From: Odoribacter sp.
GTDB lineage: Bacteria > Bacteroidota > Bacteroidia > Bacteroidales > Muribaculaceae
Length of the DNA: 64,000 bases
Direction of reading: 5' to 3'
Assembly (NCBI GenBank): GCA_023663145.1
Contig: JAMPHZ010000005.1
Coordinates: forward strand, 38,321 to 102,320
The notes under the pieces were generated by a model. It saw only the letters and a list, made by a program, of their open reading frames with translations. It made no database searches and was not told the origin of the DNA. Shown here piece by piece: positions 52,949 to 61,756 of this stretch (position 1 is its first letter; every line of letters begins with the position of its first letter). The position numbers were made by a program, and so were the translations under genes.

Positions 52949-54811
52949 ATGAAAAATAAGAAGATTCTGATAATATTGGCCATGTCAGCCTGTAGAATGT
53001 TATCCGCTGCGTCGGAGAATGCAGACAGCGTCGTTCCTCATATGCTCGGGGAAGTTGTTGTAACGGGCACTGCTTCAGCCAAAGGTGTAAGCCTCCTTCC
53101 ATATACTGTTACCACCGTTGGCCGGGAAGTGCTTGATAATTCGGCCTCGCCAAATGTACTTGAGATAATTTCAGGAGACGTACCCGGCCTTTTTGTAACA
53201 CAGCGTGGCATCTTGGGCTTTGGTGTGAGTAATGGCGGTTCCGGTCATATAAAGATCCGCGGTGTAGGTGGCGACCGGGCCAGTGCGGTGCTCATGATGG
53301 TTGATGGGCAGCCTCAGTTCGCCGGCATATATTCACACCATGTCGCAGACATGTATAACAAGGAATATGTCGAACGTGTCGAAGTGCTTCGGGGGCCGGG
53401 TTCGGTCCTTTATGGCTCTAATGCAATGGCAGGTGTTATCAATATCATTACCCGCAATCCTGCCGAAGATGGGTTTCATGCTTCGTTGATGTCACAATAT
53501 GGATCTTATAACACATGGATGACATCTGTTAACGGATCGGCGCGCTATGGTAGATTCTCAAGCCTTGTATCTCTCTCATATGACCGCACAGACGGCAATA
53601 TTGATGGCATGGATTTCAAGCAGTATGCTGCATATGCGAAAGCCACTTATGAAATCTGTAACTCCTGGAAAACTATGGCCGATTATACATTTTCAGCATT
53701 CTCCGGCTACGATCCTGTGTATCCTACTCTGTCTGATCCGTCTTCGACAGCTGTTTATCAGCAGCATGTGATACGCGGAGAGGCATCATTGGCTGCTTTT
53801 AACCAATATGAAAGCACAGACGGGTGTTTGAGAATATATTACAGTTACGGGAATCATTATATTGATGATCCGCGCCATTTCCACAGTCTTGATGATCGTC
53901 TCGGAGTCATGGCCTACCAGAATTTTAAGCCTTGGAGCGAGGCAGATGTCACCGTGGGATTCGATTTTGACCGTTATACCGGTAAGATTCCTATGTCTGG
54001 AGGTGTTACCCATTCACCGGGGTCATTGTCTACACTTGACAGGAAGCATATAACCGAATATTCACCTTATTTAACATATACACAAGGTCTATTTGACCGG
54101 TTTGTAGTGTTGAGCGCCGGCATGAGGGCTGCTCTCAGTGACAAATTTGGTTCGCATGTCATACCTCAGGGAGGGTTGGTGGTAAATCCCGGTGCAGGAT
54201 TTACATTCAAGGCATCGGCTGCCATGGGTTATCGAAATCCGTCTTTCCGGGAGCTATATCTTTATAAGATGGCAAACAGCCTGCTTGAACCGGAACGGAT
54301 GATGAACTATGAGGTGTCGTTGTCCAAGTATTTCTCAAGGTATATGAAAGTCAACGTGACGTTATATTATTCAAAAGGCGACAACATGATACAGGTCGTT
54401 GATCAGAAAAATGTCAATACAGGCCGGTTCATTAATAAAGGGATTGAGGCTGAGATGACTTCTGCTCCGGTTGATGGCCTTAATTTGCGGGCTACATATA
54501 GTTATCTGCATTCATCACTTGATAATCTGACCGGAGCGCCGAGACATCAATATTTCCTCGGAGCCACTTATACGCCTGTGAAGTTCCTTACTACAGGAAT
54601 TTCCATGAAGGGTGTGGGCAAACTGTTTGTGTCAGATGGTATCAAGGACCAAAGCTATGCCACTCTTGACATAAGATTGAATTTTCACATAACTCGCTAT
54701 CTTGATTTGTCTGTCAATCTCAACAATGTGACAGATGCCCGTTATATGATCAACAGAGGCTATCCCATGCCCGGATTCAATGCAATGGGCGGATTCAAAC
54801 TGAAAATTTAA
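52949..54811 (+). CDS. TonB-dependent outer-membrane receptor
   Basis: A 620-residue receptor that imports a metal chelate or similar ligand across the outer membrane with TonB energy. After a signal peptide (about 1-19) comes a TonB-box-like LGEVVVTGTA, the plug domain (LEIISGDVPGLFVTQRG, then IKIRGVGGDRASAVLMMVDG and VEVLRGPGSVLYGSNAMAGV) and a 22-strand-type barrel with the end NNVTDARYMINRGYPMPGF. There is no N-terminal carboxypeptidase-like domain and no SusD partner, so it is not a glycan-utilisation SusC. The substrate is unknown; the short size suits iron, haem or vitamin receptors. A DUF362 lipoprotein gene follows by 17 bases. Confidence 0.93.
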   Translation: MKNKKILIILAMSACRMLSAASENADSVVPHMLGEVVVTGTASAKGVSLLPYTVTTVGREVLDNSASPNVLEIISGDVPGLFVTQRGILGFGVSNGGSGHIKIRGVGGDRASAVLMMVDGQPQFAGIYSHHVADMYNKEYVERVEVLRGPGSVLYGSNAMAGVINIITRNPAEDGFHASLMSQYGSYNTWMTSVNGSARYGRFSSLVSLSYDRTDGNIDGMDFKQYAAYAKATYEICNSWKTMADYTFSAFSGYDPVYPTLSDPSSTAVYQQHVIRGEASLAAFNQYESTDGCLRIYYSYGNHYIDDPRHFHSLDDRLGVMAYQNFKPWSEADVTVGFDFDRYTGKIPMSGGVTHSPGSLSTLDRKHITEYSPYLTYTQGLFDRFVVLSAGMRAALSDKFGSHVIPQGGLVVNPGAGFTFKASAAMGYRNPSFRELYLYKMANSLLEPERMMNYEVSLSKYFSRYMKVNVTLYYSKGDNMIQVVDQKNVNTGRFINKGIEAEMTSAPVDGLNLRATYSYLHSSLDNLTGAPRHQYFLGATYTPVKFLTTGISMKGVGKLFVSDGIKDQSYATLDIRLNFHITRYLDLSVNLNNVTDARYMINRGYPMPGFNAMGGFKLKI

Positions 54812-54828
54812 TATCCAAATATATTTAT

Positions 54829-55821
54829 ATGAGAACCAAAACATTATCATTATTATCAGCTACAGTTGCAGCATGCATGTCAATGTCATGCTCGTCTAAA
54901 GTTGCCTCAGAGACTGTCTCTACCGATACAGACTCTGACTCAGTACCTGTGGTGTATTATATTCGTGAAATAACACCTGAAAATATTGTCAGGATTTATG
55001 AGGCTCTTGGCCGTCCGGCCAGTGGGGACAATGTTGCTGTAAAAATCTCGACAGGTGAATCCACTAAGTCAAATCAGCTGAATCCTACTCTGATCGAGCC
55101 TTTTGTAAAGGCTGTAAACGGTACAATTGTAGAGTGCAACACTGCCTATGGCGGTAACCGGTCAACTACTGAAGATCATTTAAAAGCCGCGAGCGAGCAT
55201 GGTTATACCGCAATTGCCAATGTTGATATCATGGATTCGGCGGGAGATACAATATTACCTGTCGACAGTGCTCGACATATACCGTATGCTATTGTAGGCA
55301 AGAATCTTCTCAACTATGATTTTCTTGTTGTACTCAGTCATTTCAAAGGACATGCCATGGGCGGTTTCGGCGGAGCTCTTAAGAATGTCTCGATCGGTAT
55401 ATCATCGGCAGACGGCAAGGCTTGGGTCCACACAGCCGGTAAGGTTAAAGATCCTGCCAAATTATGGGAGAACCTGCCGGAGCAAGATGACTTCATCGAA
55501 TCAATGGCTGAGGCCTGCCAGGCGATTTTCAATCATTTTGGTGACAACAAACTGTTTATCAACGTAGCCAATCGATTGTCTGTTGATTGTGACTGCAATG
55601 GCAATCCGGCTGAGCCGCAGATGGCTGATTTTGGCATTCTCGCTTCAATAGATCCGGTTGCACTTGACCGAGCTTGTGTTGATATGGTATACAATTCTAC
55701 AGACAGCGGCAAGGTCCATCTCATTGAGCGTATTGAGTCGCGTCACGGTGCCCATATTCTCGAATATGGTGAACAGATTGGACTCGGATCTCAGAAATAC
55801 CGTCTTGTAGAGTTAAAGTAA
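54829..55821 (+). CDS. DUF362 domain lipoprotein
   Basis: A 330-residue protein with a lipobox SMSC (Cys21), so anchored in a periplasm-facing membrane leaflet. The body is a DUF362 domain: NVAVKISTGESTKSNQLNPT, ECNTAYGGNRSTTEDH, FLVVLSHFKGHAMGGFGGAL with KNVSIGISSADGK, and SIDPVALDRACVDMV. Some DUF362 proteins also carry ferredoxin-type cysteines; these are absent here. The biochemical function is unsettled. Its place just after the TonB-dependent receptor suggests a role in handling the imported ligand, for example a bound metal. Confidence 0.87.
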   Translation: MRTKTLSLLSATVAACMSMSCSSKVASETVSTDTDSDSVPVVYYIREITPENIVRIYEALGRPASGDNVAVKISTGESTKSNQLNPTLIEPFVKAVNGTIVECNTAYGGNRSTTEDHLKAASEHGYTAIANVDIMDSAGDTILPVDSARHIPYAIVGKNLLNYDFLVVLSHFKGHAMGGFGGALKNVSIGISSADGKAWVHTAGKVKDPAKLWENLPEQDDFIESMAEACQAIFNHFGDNKLFINVANRLSVDCDCNGNPAEPQMADFGILASIDPVALDRACVDMVYNSTDSGKVHLIERIESRHGAHILEYGEQIGLGSQKYRLVELK

Positions 55822-55866
55822 TTATGGAATCTCATTGACCCACCATAATAAAGATAATTGGCAAAT

Positions 55867-55899
55867 AGGAGCATCTTCACTACAGAGTTGCTCCTTTTT
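55867..55899 (+). terminator. Rho-independent terminator after the DUF362 gene
   Basis: AGGAGCA (55867-55873) pairs perfectly with TGCTCCT (55889-55895) and runs into TTTTT. Confidence 0.85.
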
Positions 55900-55997
55900 G
55901 TCGGTTATATCTGCGATAGATCTGTCAACTAAAATCAATTTTATCGTTTAAAGTGTAAAAAAATTGGAAATAAATGGCATAAATTAAGGAAAATTTG

Positions 55998-56005
55998 TAA
56001 CTTTG
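55998..56005 (+). promoter_or_regulatory. -7 element of the serine palmitoyltransferase gene
   Basis: TAACTTTG is a perfect -7 element 62 bases before the start codon. At the standard spacing upstream is TGG rather than TTG. The predicted leader of about 55 bases is longer than for the other promoters here. Confidence 0.55.
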
Positions 56006-56067
56006 CAGCCTGACTTTACAACATTTCACAAGCCAGATAGTTAACAAGAGACTATAATAATCAAGGT

Positions 56068-57255
56068 ATGAAGCTATTACAAGCTAAACTTGCAAAATAC
56101 ACTACCCCTCAGGAGGCTATGGCTGCGGGTGTGTATCCTTATTTCAGGGCTATATCATCTGAACAGGACCCCGAAGTTATCATGAATGGCAAAAAGGTGC
56201 TGATGTTCGGTTCCAATTGCTATACAGGCCTCGTAAATGACCCCCGTATAAAGGAGGCAGCAATTGAAGCAACAAGAAAATATGGTACCGGATGTGCCGG
56301 TTCACCTTTCCTCAACGGCACACTTGACCTGCACAAGCAGCTTGAGGCTCGTCTTGCCGAATACATAGGTAAGGAAGACGTAATGATTTACTCAACAGGT
56401 TTTGAGGTGAATCTCGGTGTGGTATCATGTCTGACTGGCAGAGAGGATTACATTTTGTGGGACGAACAGGACCATGCGTCGATAATTGAAGGTCGCCGCC
56501 TGTCTTTTTCACAACAGCTCAAATACAAACACAATGACATGGAGTCGCTTGAAGCACAGTTGCAGAAATGCAAGCCCGACAAGGTCAAGCTGATTGTAAC
56601 TGACGGCGTGTTCTCAATGGAAGGTGATGTGGCCAATGTCCCGGAAATCGTGCGTCTTGCCAAGAAGTACAACGCAGCTGTCATGGTTGATGAGGCCCAT
56701 GGTATCGGTGTATTCGGAGAAGGTGGCCGTGGTACTGTAAACCACTTCGGGCTTACCGACGATGTTGATCTCGTGATGGGTACTTTCTCAAAATCGTTTG
56801 CTTCACTCGGCGGCTTTATTGCCACTGATAAAGAAATCACTAACTTCCTGCGCCATCACTCGCGTTCATATATTTTTACAGCCAGCATCACACCTGCGTC
56901 TACTGCCGCAGCTATGAAAGCTATTGACATCATGATAGAGGAACCTTGGCGTCAGGAGCACCTTTGGGAGCTTACTCGCTATGCCCTTGACGGTTTCCGT
57001 AACATGGGTTGTGAGATAGGTAATACCTCTACTCCAATTATACCTCTGTTTGTGCGTGACAACTTCAAAACTTTCGCCATCACACGTGACTTACAGGAAG
57101 AAGGTATATTTGTAAATCCGGTGGTTTCGCCTGCCGTGGCCCCTCAAGACACTCTTATACGTTTCAGCCTGATGGCCACACACACCAAGGAGCAGGTTAC
57201 CACAGCTCTTGAAAAAATCCAGAAAATTTTCCGTAAATATCAGCTCATACCCTGA
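56068..57255 (+). CDS. spt: Serine palmitoyltransferase (sphingolipid synthesis)
   Basis: A PLP-dependent alpha-oxoamine synthase that condenses serine with a long-chain acyl-CoA to 3-ketosphinganine, the first step of Bacteroidetes sphingolipid synthesis. At 395 residues it matches the family closely: MFGSNCYTGLVNDPR, ATRKYGTGCAGSPFLNGTLD, DEQDHASIIEGRRLS with the substrate His136, VDEAHGIGVFGEGGRG with PLP-contact residues 208-211, and the PLP lysine K242 in TFSKSFASLGGF. A Pro (residue 80) stands where Bacteroides Spt has an Arg (GCAGSRFLNG). I call Spt rather than KBL/BioF because of the KLAKY start and this DEQDHASII stretch. Other sphingolipid genes are not in the window. Confidence 0.88.
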   Translation: MKLLQAKLAKYTTPQEAMAAGVYPYFRAISSEQDPEVIMNGKKVLMFGSNCYTGLVNDPRIKEAAIEATRKYGTGCAGSPFLNGTLDLHKQLEARLAEYIGKEDVMIYSTGFEVNLGVVSCLTGREDYILWDEQDHASIIEGRRLSFSQQLKYKHNDMESLEAQLQKCKPDKVKLIVTDGVFSMEGDVANVPEIVRLAKKYNAAVMVDEAHGIGVFGEGGRGTVNHFGLTDDVDLVMGTFSKSFASLGGFIATDKEITNFLRHHSRSYIFTASITPASTAAAMKAIDIMIEEPWRQEHLWELTRYALDGFRNMGCEIGNTSTPIIPLFVRDNFKTFAITRDLQEEGIFVNPVVSPAVAPQDTLIRFSLMATHTKEQVTTALEKIQKIFRKYQLIP

Positions 57256-57285
57256 TTCAGCCGGATGATAAACATAAGACTTATA

Positions 57286-57325
57286 AAAACTGCCTCGTCG
57301 GATCTTCCGGTGCGGCAGTTTTTTA
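57286..57325 (+). terminator. Rho-independent terminator after spt
   Basis: AAACTGCC (57287-57294) pairs with GGCAGTTT (57314-57321), with an inner CGGATCTTCCG-type stem in the loop, followed by TTTTTT. Confidence 0.88.
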
Positions 57326-57381
57326 TAGAAAGATGTAATTTTTAAGGACTCTTGATGTCTAATTAAATAAACAAATTTAAC

Positions 57382-58350
57382 ATGAGTAATATAATACAAG
57401 TAGAAAATGTTGTCAAGAGTTTCATCAACCATGTAGCTCTTGACGATGTGTCGCTTGAAGTGCCCGAAGGTAAGGTCTACGGACTTTTAGGTCCTAACGG
57501 AGCCGGAAAGACCACTCTCATCCGCATAATCAACCACATCACGGCCCCCGACAGCGGCCGGGTGCTCTTCAATGGTCATCAGCTCACTGCGGCCGATGTA
57601 GTAAATATAGGATATTTGCCCGAGGAGCGAGGCCTGTATAAAAAAATGAAAGTTGGTGAACAAGCCTTGTTCTTTGCGCGCCTTAAAGGCCTTTCCCGTG
57701 CCGATGCCCTCAAGTCGCTTCATGAATGGTTTGATCGTCTTGAGATTTCATCGTGGTGGGATAAGAAAGTAGAGGAACTGTCGAAAGGAATGGCACAGAA
57801 AGTGCAGTTTATAGTAACAGTTCTTCACCGGCCTAAATTATTGATTTTTGATGAGCCATTTTCAGGCTTTGATCCAATCAATGCCGGTGTGCTCAAACGA
57901 GAGATTCTTAAATTGCGTGATGAAGGAGCAACCGTGATCTTTTCCACACACAATATGGAATCAGTTGAGGAATTATGTGATAACATAACCCTTATAAACA
58001 AATCACACAATATTCTTACCGGTGCCGTGCCTGAGTTGCGTCGTCGCTTCAGCGACAACCGCTATGAATTGCTATTTGAGGCTGCATCACCCGAGGATAT
58101 CAACTCAGTGCTTGCTCCAATGGTAGATAAGCTCGTAATTGCGCCTAAACCTGATGCAAATGGAGCAATGCATGCAACCTTCGCACTTAGACAATCCGAT
58201 GACCTGAAAACAGTGATTGCGGCTGCAAATTCAGCCGCAGATCTACAAGGGTTCAATCGCCTTCTTCCGTCGATGAATGAAATATTCATCAGCACGGTAA
58301 ATGCAAGCAACAGTTTCAGTCAAACACCTCCTCCTGCCCCACAATTATGA
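57382..58350 (+). CDS. ABC transporter ATP-binding protein (ABC-2 type)
   Basis: The ATPase of an ABC-2-type exporter or Na+-efflux-like (NatA) system. The 322-residue protein has Walker A LLGPNGAGKTTLIRI, Q loop LPEERGLY, signature VEELSKGMAQKVQ (LSKGM in place of the usual LSGGQ), Walker B LLIFDEPFSGFDP and H loop FSTHNME. A C-terminal extension of about 90 residues follows, common in NatA-like proteins. It overlaps the permease start by 4 bases, so the two form one transporter. The substrate is unknown. Confidence 0.94.
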   Translation: MSNIIQVENVVKSFINHVALDDVSLEVPEGKVYGLLGPNGAGKTTLIRIINHITAPDSGRVLFNGHQLTAADVVNIGYLPEERGLYKKMKVGEQALFFARLKGLSRADALKSLHEWFDRLEISSWWDKKVEELSKGMAQKVQFIVTVLHRPKLLIFDEPFSGFDPINAGVLKREILKLRDEGATVIFSTHNMESVEELCDNITLINKSHNILTGAVPELRRRFSDNRYELLFEAASPEDINSVLAPMVDKLVIAPKPDANGAMHATFALRQSDDLKTVIAAANSAADLQGFNRLLPSMNEIFISTVNASNSFSQTPPPAPQL

Positions 58351-59606
58351 AAAATAATCTGTCAATAATCATTTCACGCGAATACCTTGAACGGGTAAAG
58401 CGTAAAAGTTTTATAATATCCACCATCCTCATGCCACTGCTCATGTTGGCTATGATGTTGGTGCCGACACTTATTGCAATATACTCCGGTCCGCAGGAGC
58501 AGATTATAGCAGTCATCGATGACTCAGGCAAGATAGCTCCCGGCCTCCGGAGCGACGGTGGAATAACATTTCGCCCGGTTACCGGAGACCTTGCATCCTT
58601 TAAGGAGAATGAAGATTACGATGCTATTCTCACCATTGGCCGTGATGTCATATCATCACCTAAGGGCGCTATTACTCTCTATACGCGAGGGACTCCTTCA
58701 ATGCAGACTGAGTCAATTATCCGCGACAAACTCGAGAACTCAATACGAGATCAGCGTGTTCAGGCTTATGATATCGAGAATCTTGCTCAGATTCTTGAGG
58801 AAATAGACCCCGATGTATCGCTCATCACTTACCGGATTGATAAAGAGGAGGAAGAATCCACATCATCGGTTCTGTCCTATATAATATCAGTCTTTACCAT
58901 GTTTGTCCTGTACATATTTATTCTAATGTACGGCCAAATGGTGATGACCTCAATTATAGAGGAAAAGAACAACCGCGTGCTTGAGCTCGTTGTATCATCA
59001 GTGAAACCGTTTGATTTAATGACTGGTAAAATCATGGGTATAGGTCTTGTGGCAGTTACGCAGATTCTTATATGGGCTGTTCTGCTACTTGCCTGCACAA
59101 TATGGCTCATGCCTTCTATGGTTAAGGCCGCTATTGGCGCTGATCCTGAGATGGGTGCTGCCATAGGCCAGCTTGCCGATGTGGGATTTATGGCAAATTT
59201 GCTAATATTCATGGTGCTGTTTCTTATAGGAGGATATCTGTTCTACTCGTCTATTTTTGCTGCTATAGGCTCTGCAGTGGATAATATACAGGATGCCTCT
59301 CAGCTCACAACAATAGCAGTAGTTCCGATAATACTCTCCCTTTTGATTTCTATGACTGTCGTTCAGGATCCTTCGTCGTCGTTAGCGATGTGGTGTTCGT
59401 TTATCCCGTTTACCTCGCCCATGGTAATGATGGCCCGCATGCCTTTCGGCATACCCTTGTGGGAGCAGATACTATCCCTCGTTATCCTGTATATAAGTTT
59501 TATGTTCATGATGTGGCTTTGTGGTAAGATTTACCGCGTAGGTATATTTATGTATGGAAAGAAGCCCACTTTCATGGAAATTGTCAAATGGACACGCTAT
59601 AAATGA
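58347..59606 (+). CDS. ABC-2 type permease (NatB-like)
   Basis: The membrane partner of the preceding ATPase, 419 residues. It has one N-terminal membrane helix (about 22-47), a large extracytoplasmic domain (50-180) and then five to six helices at the C-terminus. The pattern REYLERVKRKSFIISTILMPL at the start, MVMTSIIEEKNNRVLELVVS in the middle and SSIFAAIGSAVDNIQDASQL fit the NatB/YhaP-like ABC-2 permeases. It overlaps the DUF2007 gene by 4 bases. Confidence 0.93.
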   Translation: MKNNLSIIISREYLERVKRKSFIISTILMPLLMLAMMLVPTLIAIYSGPQEQIIAVIDDSGKIAPGLRSDGGITFRPVTGDLASFKENEDYDAILTIGRDVISSPKGAITLYTRGTPSMQTESIIRDKLENSIRDQRVQAYDIENLAQILEEIDPDVSLITYRIDKEEEESTSSVLSYIISVFTMFVLYIFILMYGQMVMTSIIEEKNNRVLELVVSSVKPFDLMTGKIMGIGLVAVTQILIWAVLLLACTIWLMPSMVKAAIGADPEMGAAIGQLADVGFMANLLIFMVLFLIGGYLFYSSIFAAIGSAVDNIQDASQLTTIAVVPIILSLLISMTVVQDPSSSLAMWCSFIPFTSPMVMMARMPFGIPLWEQILSLVILYISFMFMMWLCGKIYRVGIFMYGKKPTFMEIVKWTRYK

Positions 59607-59842
59607 GACAACCCTGTAAAACCGGAGATGGCTGGGTCATAGTAGCAACTTTCAATGATCCTCAATCGGCATACATTGCCCGTGGCCTGCTTGAAAGTAA
59701 TGGAATCGTTACCTCACTTACCAATGATACTATATCATCAGTATATCCGATGACTGATACCTGGGCTGCCATGAATCTGCTTGTCCCGCGCCCCATGGAA
59801 ACCACAGCCCGTCGCTTGCTTAACCTGGAGCAGGCTGATTGA
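59603..59842 (+). CDS. DUF2007 small protein
   Basis: A 79-residue soluble protein matching DUF2007 (VIVATFNDPQSAYIARGLLE, then NGIVTSLTNDTI), the same fold as the first 65 residues of the universal stress protein encoded at 50936. The domain is thought to bind small ligands or partners, but no function is proven. It overlaps the ABC permease by 4 bases and is the last gene of that operon, followed by a strong terminator. Confidence 0.85.
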   Translation: MRQPCKTGDGWVIVATFNDPQSAYIARGLLESNGIVTSLTNDTISSVYPMTDTWAAMNLLVPRPMETTARRLLNLEQAD

Positions 59843-59846
59843 TTCA

Positions 59847-59886
59847 CAAAAAACGCTGCCTAAATTTGATCTGGCAGCGTTTTTTG
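59847..59886. terminator. Bidirectional terminator between DUF2007 and YgiQ genes
   Basis: ACGCTGCC (59853-59860) pairs perfectly with GGCAGCGT (59873-59880), flanked by an A run on the left and a T run on the right, so it can end the plus-strand ABC operon and the convergent minus-strand uvrB-ygiQ transcript. Confidence 0.92.
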
Positions 59887-59899
59887 TGCGTTATTGCAA

Positions 59900-61756
59900 T
59901 CATCTACGGAATAGTTTTGTGATAAGGTCGGGCCGGTGAAGCCGGTTAAGAGACCGTTCTATATCCATACGATAGGCGCGGTCATACCAAAAGAAATATT
60001 TTCGTTGGGCAAGTTTCTGCTCGGGGCGGATTGCAGTGAATACCTTTTCTCCGGTATATGGATGTACACCACTATAGTAGATTTCTGTGGCTACGGTCAT
60101 TGGTGTCGGGGTGAAATCCTGTACTTGTTCAAGTTTAAAATTCAATGCTTTTGTCTTTACGGCAAGTTCCGCCATATCTATCTCGTGACATCCCGGGTGG
60201 CTTGATATAAAATATGGGATAAGCTGCTGCCTGAGGTTGTGACGGCGGTTTACAGAATCAAATATGCGGTTGAATTCACCGAAAAGATCAAATGAGGGTT
60301 TGCGCATGATCTGTAACACTGTATCCTCGGTGTGTTCAGGCGCGACTTTAAGACGGCCGGACACGTGAAGTGCTATCAACTCTTCATTGTATTTGCGGTT
60401 GACATCGTCAACTTTGCGGTCACCGGTGCGATGCATTGAGAGGTCGTAACGCACACCGCTTCCTACAAATGATTTTTTGACTGCTTTAAGTGCGTCGACA
60501 CGGTGATAGATGTCAAGTAGGGCCGAGTGATCTGTATTAAGGTTTGAGCATACGGCCGGATGCAGGCAGGAAGGTCGCTTGCAACGGGCACATAGTTTCT
60601 TGTCCCGTCCCCCCATAGCATACATATTTGCCGAGGGGCCACCCAGATCACTGATGTATCCTTTAAAATCTGGCATACGGATTATCTGATTGACCTCATG
60701 CATGATTGACTCAGGAGAGCGCGATGATATGAACTTACCCTGATGTGCTGATATAGTACAGAATGCACACCCGCCGAAGCATCCTCTATGCAGGTTTACA
60801 GAATGGCGTATCATCGTATAGGCCGGAATTTCTTTGCCTTTATACCGGGGATGTGGAAGTCGGGTGAACGGCAGGTCGAAAGCTGCATCAATCTCGCCTG
60901 TAGCCATTGCCGGATACATAGGATTTACCTTTACAGCTATATTGTCGTCATATTGTTGCCACAGCGCCACTCCACCGTCAAGGGTGTTGCTTTGCTGTTC
61001 GATGTGTTTGAAGTTGGCACTTTGCAGTGAAGCATTGCTGCGGCATACATTCCACGGATTCAGGATAATATCTCCGTTTGATGATGCCTCTGCAATCTCT
61101 TTGGCAGGGCGTATTACAACACTTTGGCGCATGTCAATAATCTCGTTTATTGATTCGCCATTGTCAAGACGGCGGGCAAGTTCAACAACAGTGCGTTCAC
61201 CCATACCGTAAAGTAACATGTCGGCTGCCGAATCTATAAGAATTGACGGTCGCAGACGATCTTCCCAATAGTCGTAATGCGACAACCTGCGCAACGATGC
61301 CTCTATACCCCCGGCTATGATTGGAACGTCAGGATATAAGTCTCTGAGGATTTTGCTATAGACTATGGTCGGGTAATCGGGGCGTTGACCATGTCTCCCA
61401 CCCGCTGTGTATGCGTCATCTGAGCGTAGGCGGCGGTTGGCGGTATAGTGATTGACCATCGAATCCATGGCTCCCGCTGATACGCCGAAAAAAAGCCGTG
61501 GCCTCCCGAGTTTCCGGAAGTCTCTGAGGTCATCCTGCCAGTTTGGTTGAGGCACTATGGCAACCTTGTATCCAGCATTCTCAAGTACACGACCTATTAC
61601 GGCTGCTCCGAATGACGGATGATCCACATATGCGTCACCACTGAACAATATGACGTCAAGTTGCTCCCATCCTCTGGCCTTGACTTCCTTGGCGGTGGTG
61701 GGGAGCCATGAATCGGCGTGAAGGGCATTATAGTCTATTGTCGGGCGTTTTTTCAT
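59900..61756 (-). CDS. YgiQ family radical SAM protein
   Basis: A 618-residue radical SAM protein of the YgiQ family, whose reaction is unknown. The N-terminal B12-binding-like region begins WLPTTAKEVKARGWEQLDVI and has DAYVDHPSFGAAVIGRVLE. The radical SAM core has the cluster motif CFGGCAFC (CxxxCxxC) within LHRGCFGGCAFCTISAHQG. A second Cys-rich stretch (CARCKRPSC, then CLHPAVC) could bind another cluster or zinc. The C-terminal part (VQDFTPTPMTVATEIYYSG) is typical. It overlaps uvrB by 4 bases on the same strand. Confidence 0.95.
   Translation of the reverse strand: MKKRPTIDYNALHADSWLPTTAKEVKARGWEQLDVILFSGDAYVDHPSFGAAVIGRVLENAGYKVAIVPQPNWQDDLRDFRKLGRPRLFFGVSAGAMDSMVNHYTANRRLRSDDAYTAGGRHGQRPDYPTIVYSKILRDLYPDVPIIAGGIEASLRRLSHYDYWEDRLRPSILIDSAADMLLYGMGERTVVELARRLDNGESINEIIDMRQSVVIRPAKEIAEASSNGDIILNPWNVCRSNASLQSANFKHIEQQSNTLDGGVALWQQYDDNIAVKVNPMYPAMATGEIDAAFDLPFTRLPHPRYKGKEIPAYTMIRHSVNLHRGCFGGCAFCTISAHQGKFISSRSPESIMHEVNQIIRMPDFKGYISDLGGPSANMYAMGGRDKKLCARCKRPSCLHPAVCSNLNTDHSALLDIYHRVDALKAVKKSFVGSGVRYDLSMHRTGDRKVDDVNRKYNEELIALHVSGRLKVAPEHTEDTVLQIMRKPSFDLFGEFNRIFDSVNRRHNLRQQLIPYFISSHPGCHEIDMAELAVKTKALNFKLEQVQDFTPTPMTVATEIYYSGVHPYTGEKVFTAIRPEQKLAQRKYFFWYDRAYRMDIERSLNRLHRPDLITKLFRR

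Noticed and set aside
52949..54811. SusC of a polysaccharide utilisation locus
   Set aside because: It lacks the N-terminal carboxypeptidase-like domain, has no SusD neighbour and is too short at 620 residues.
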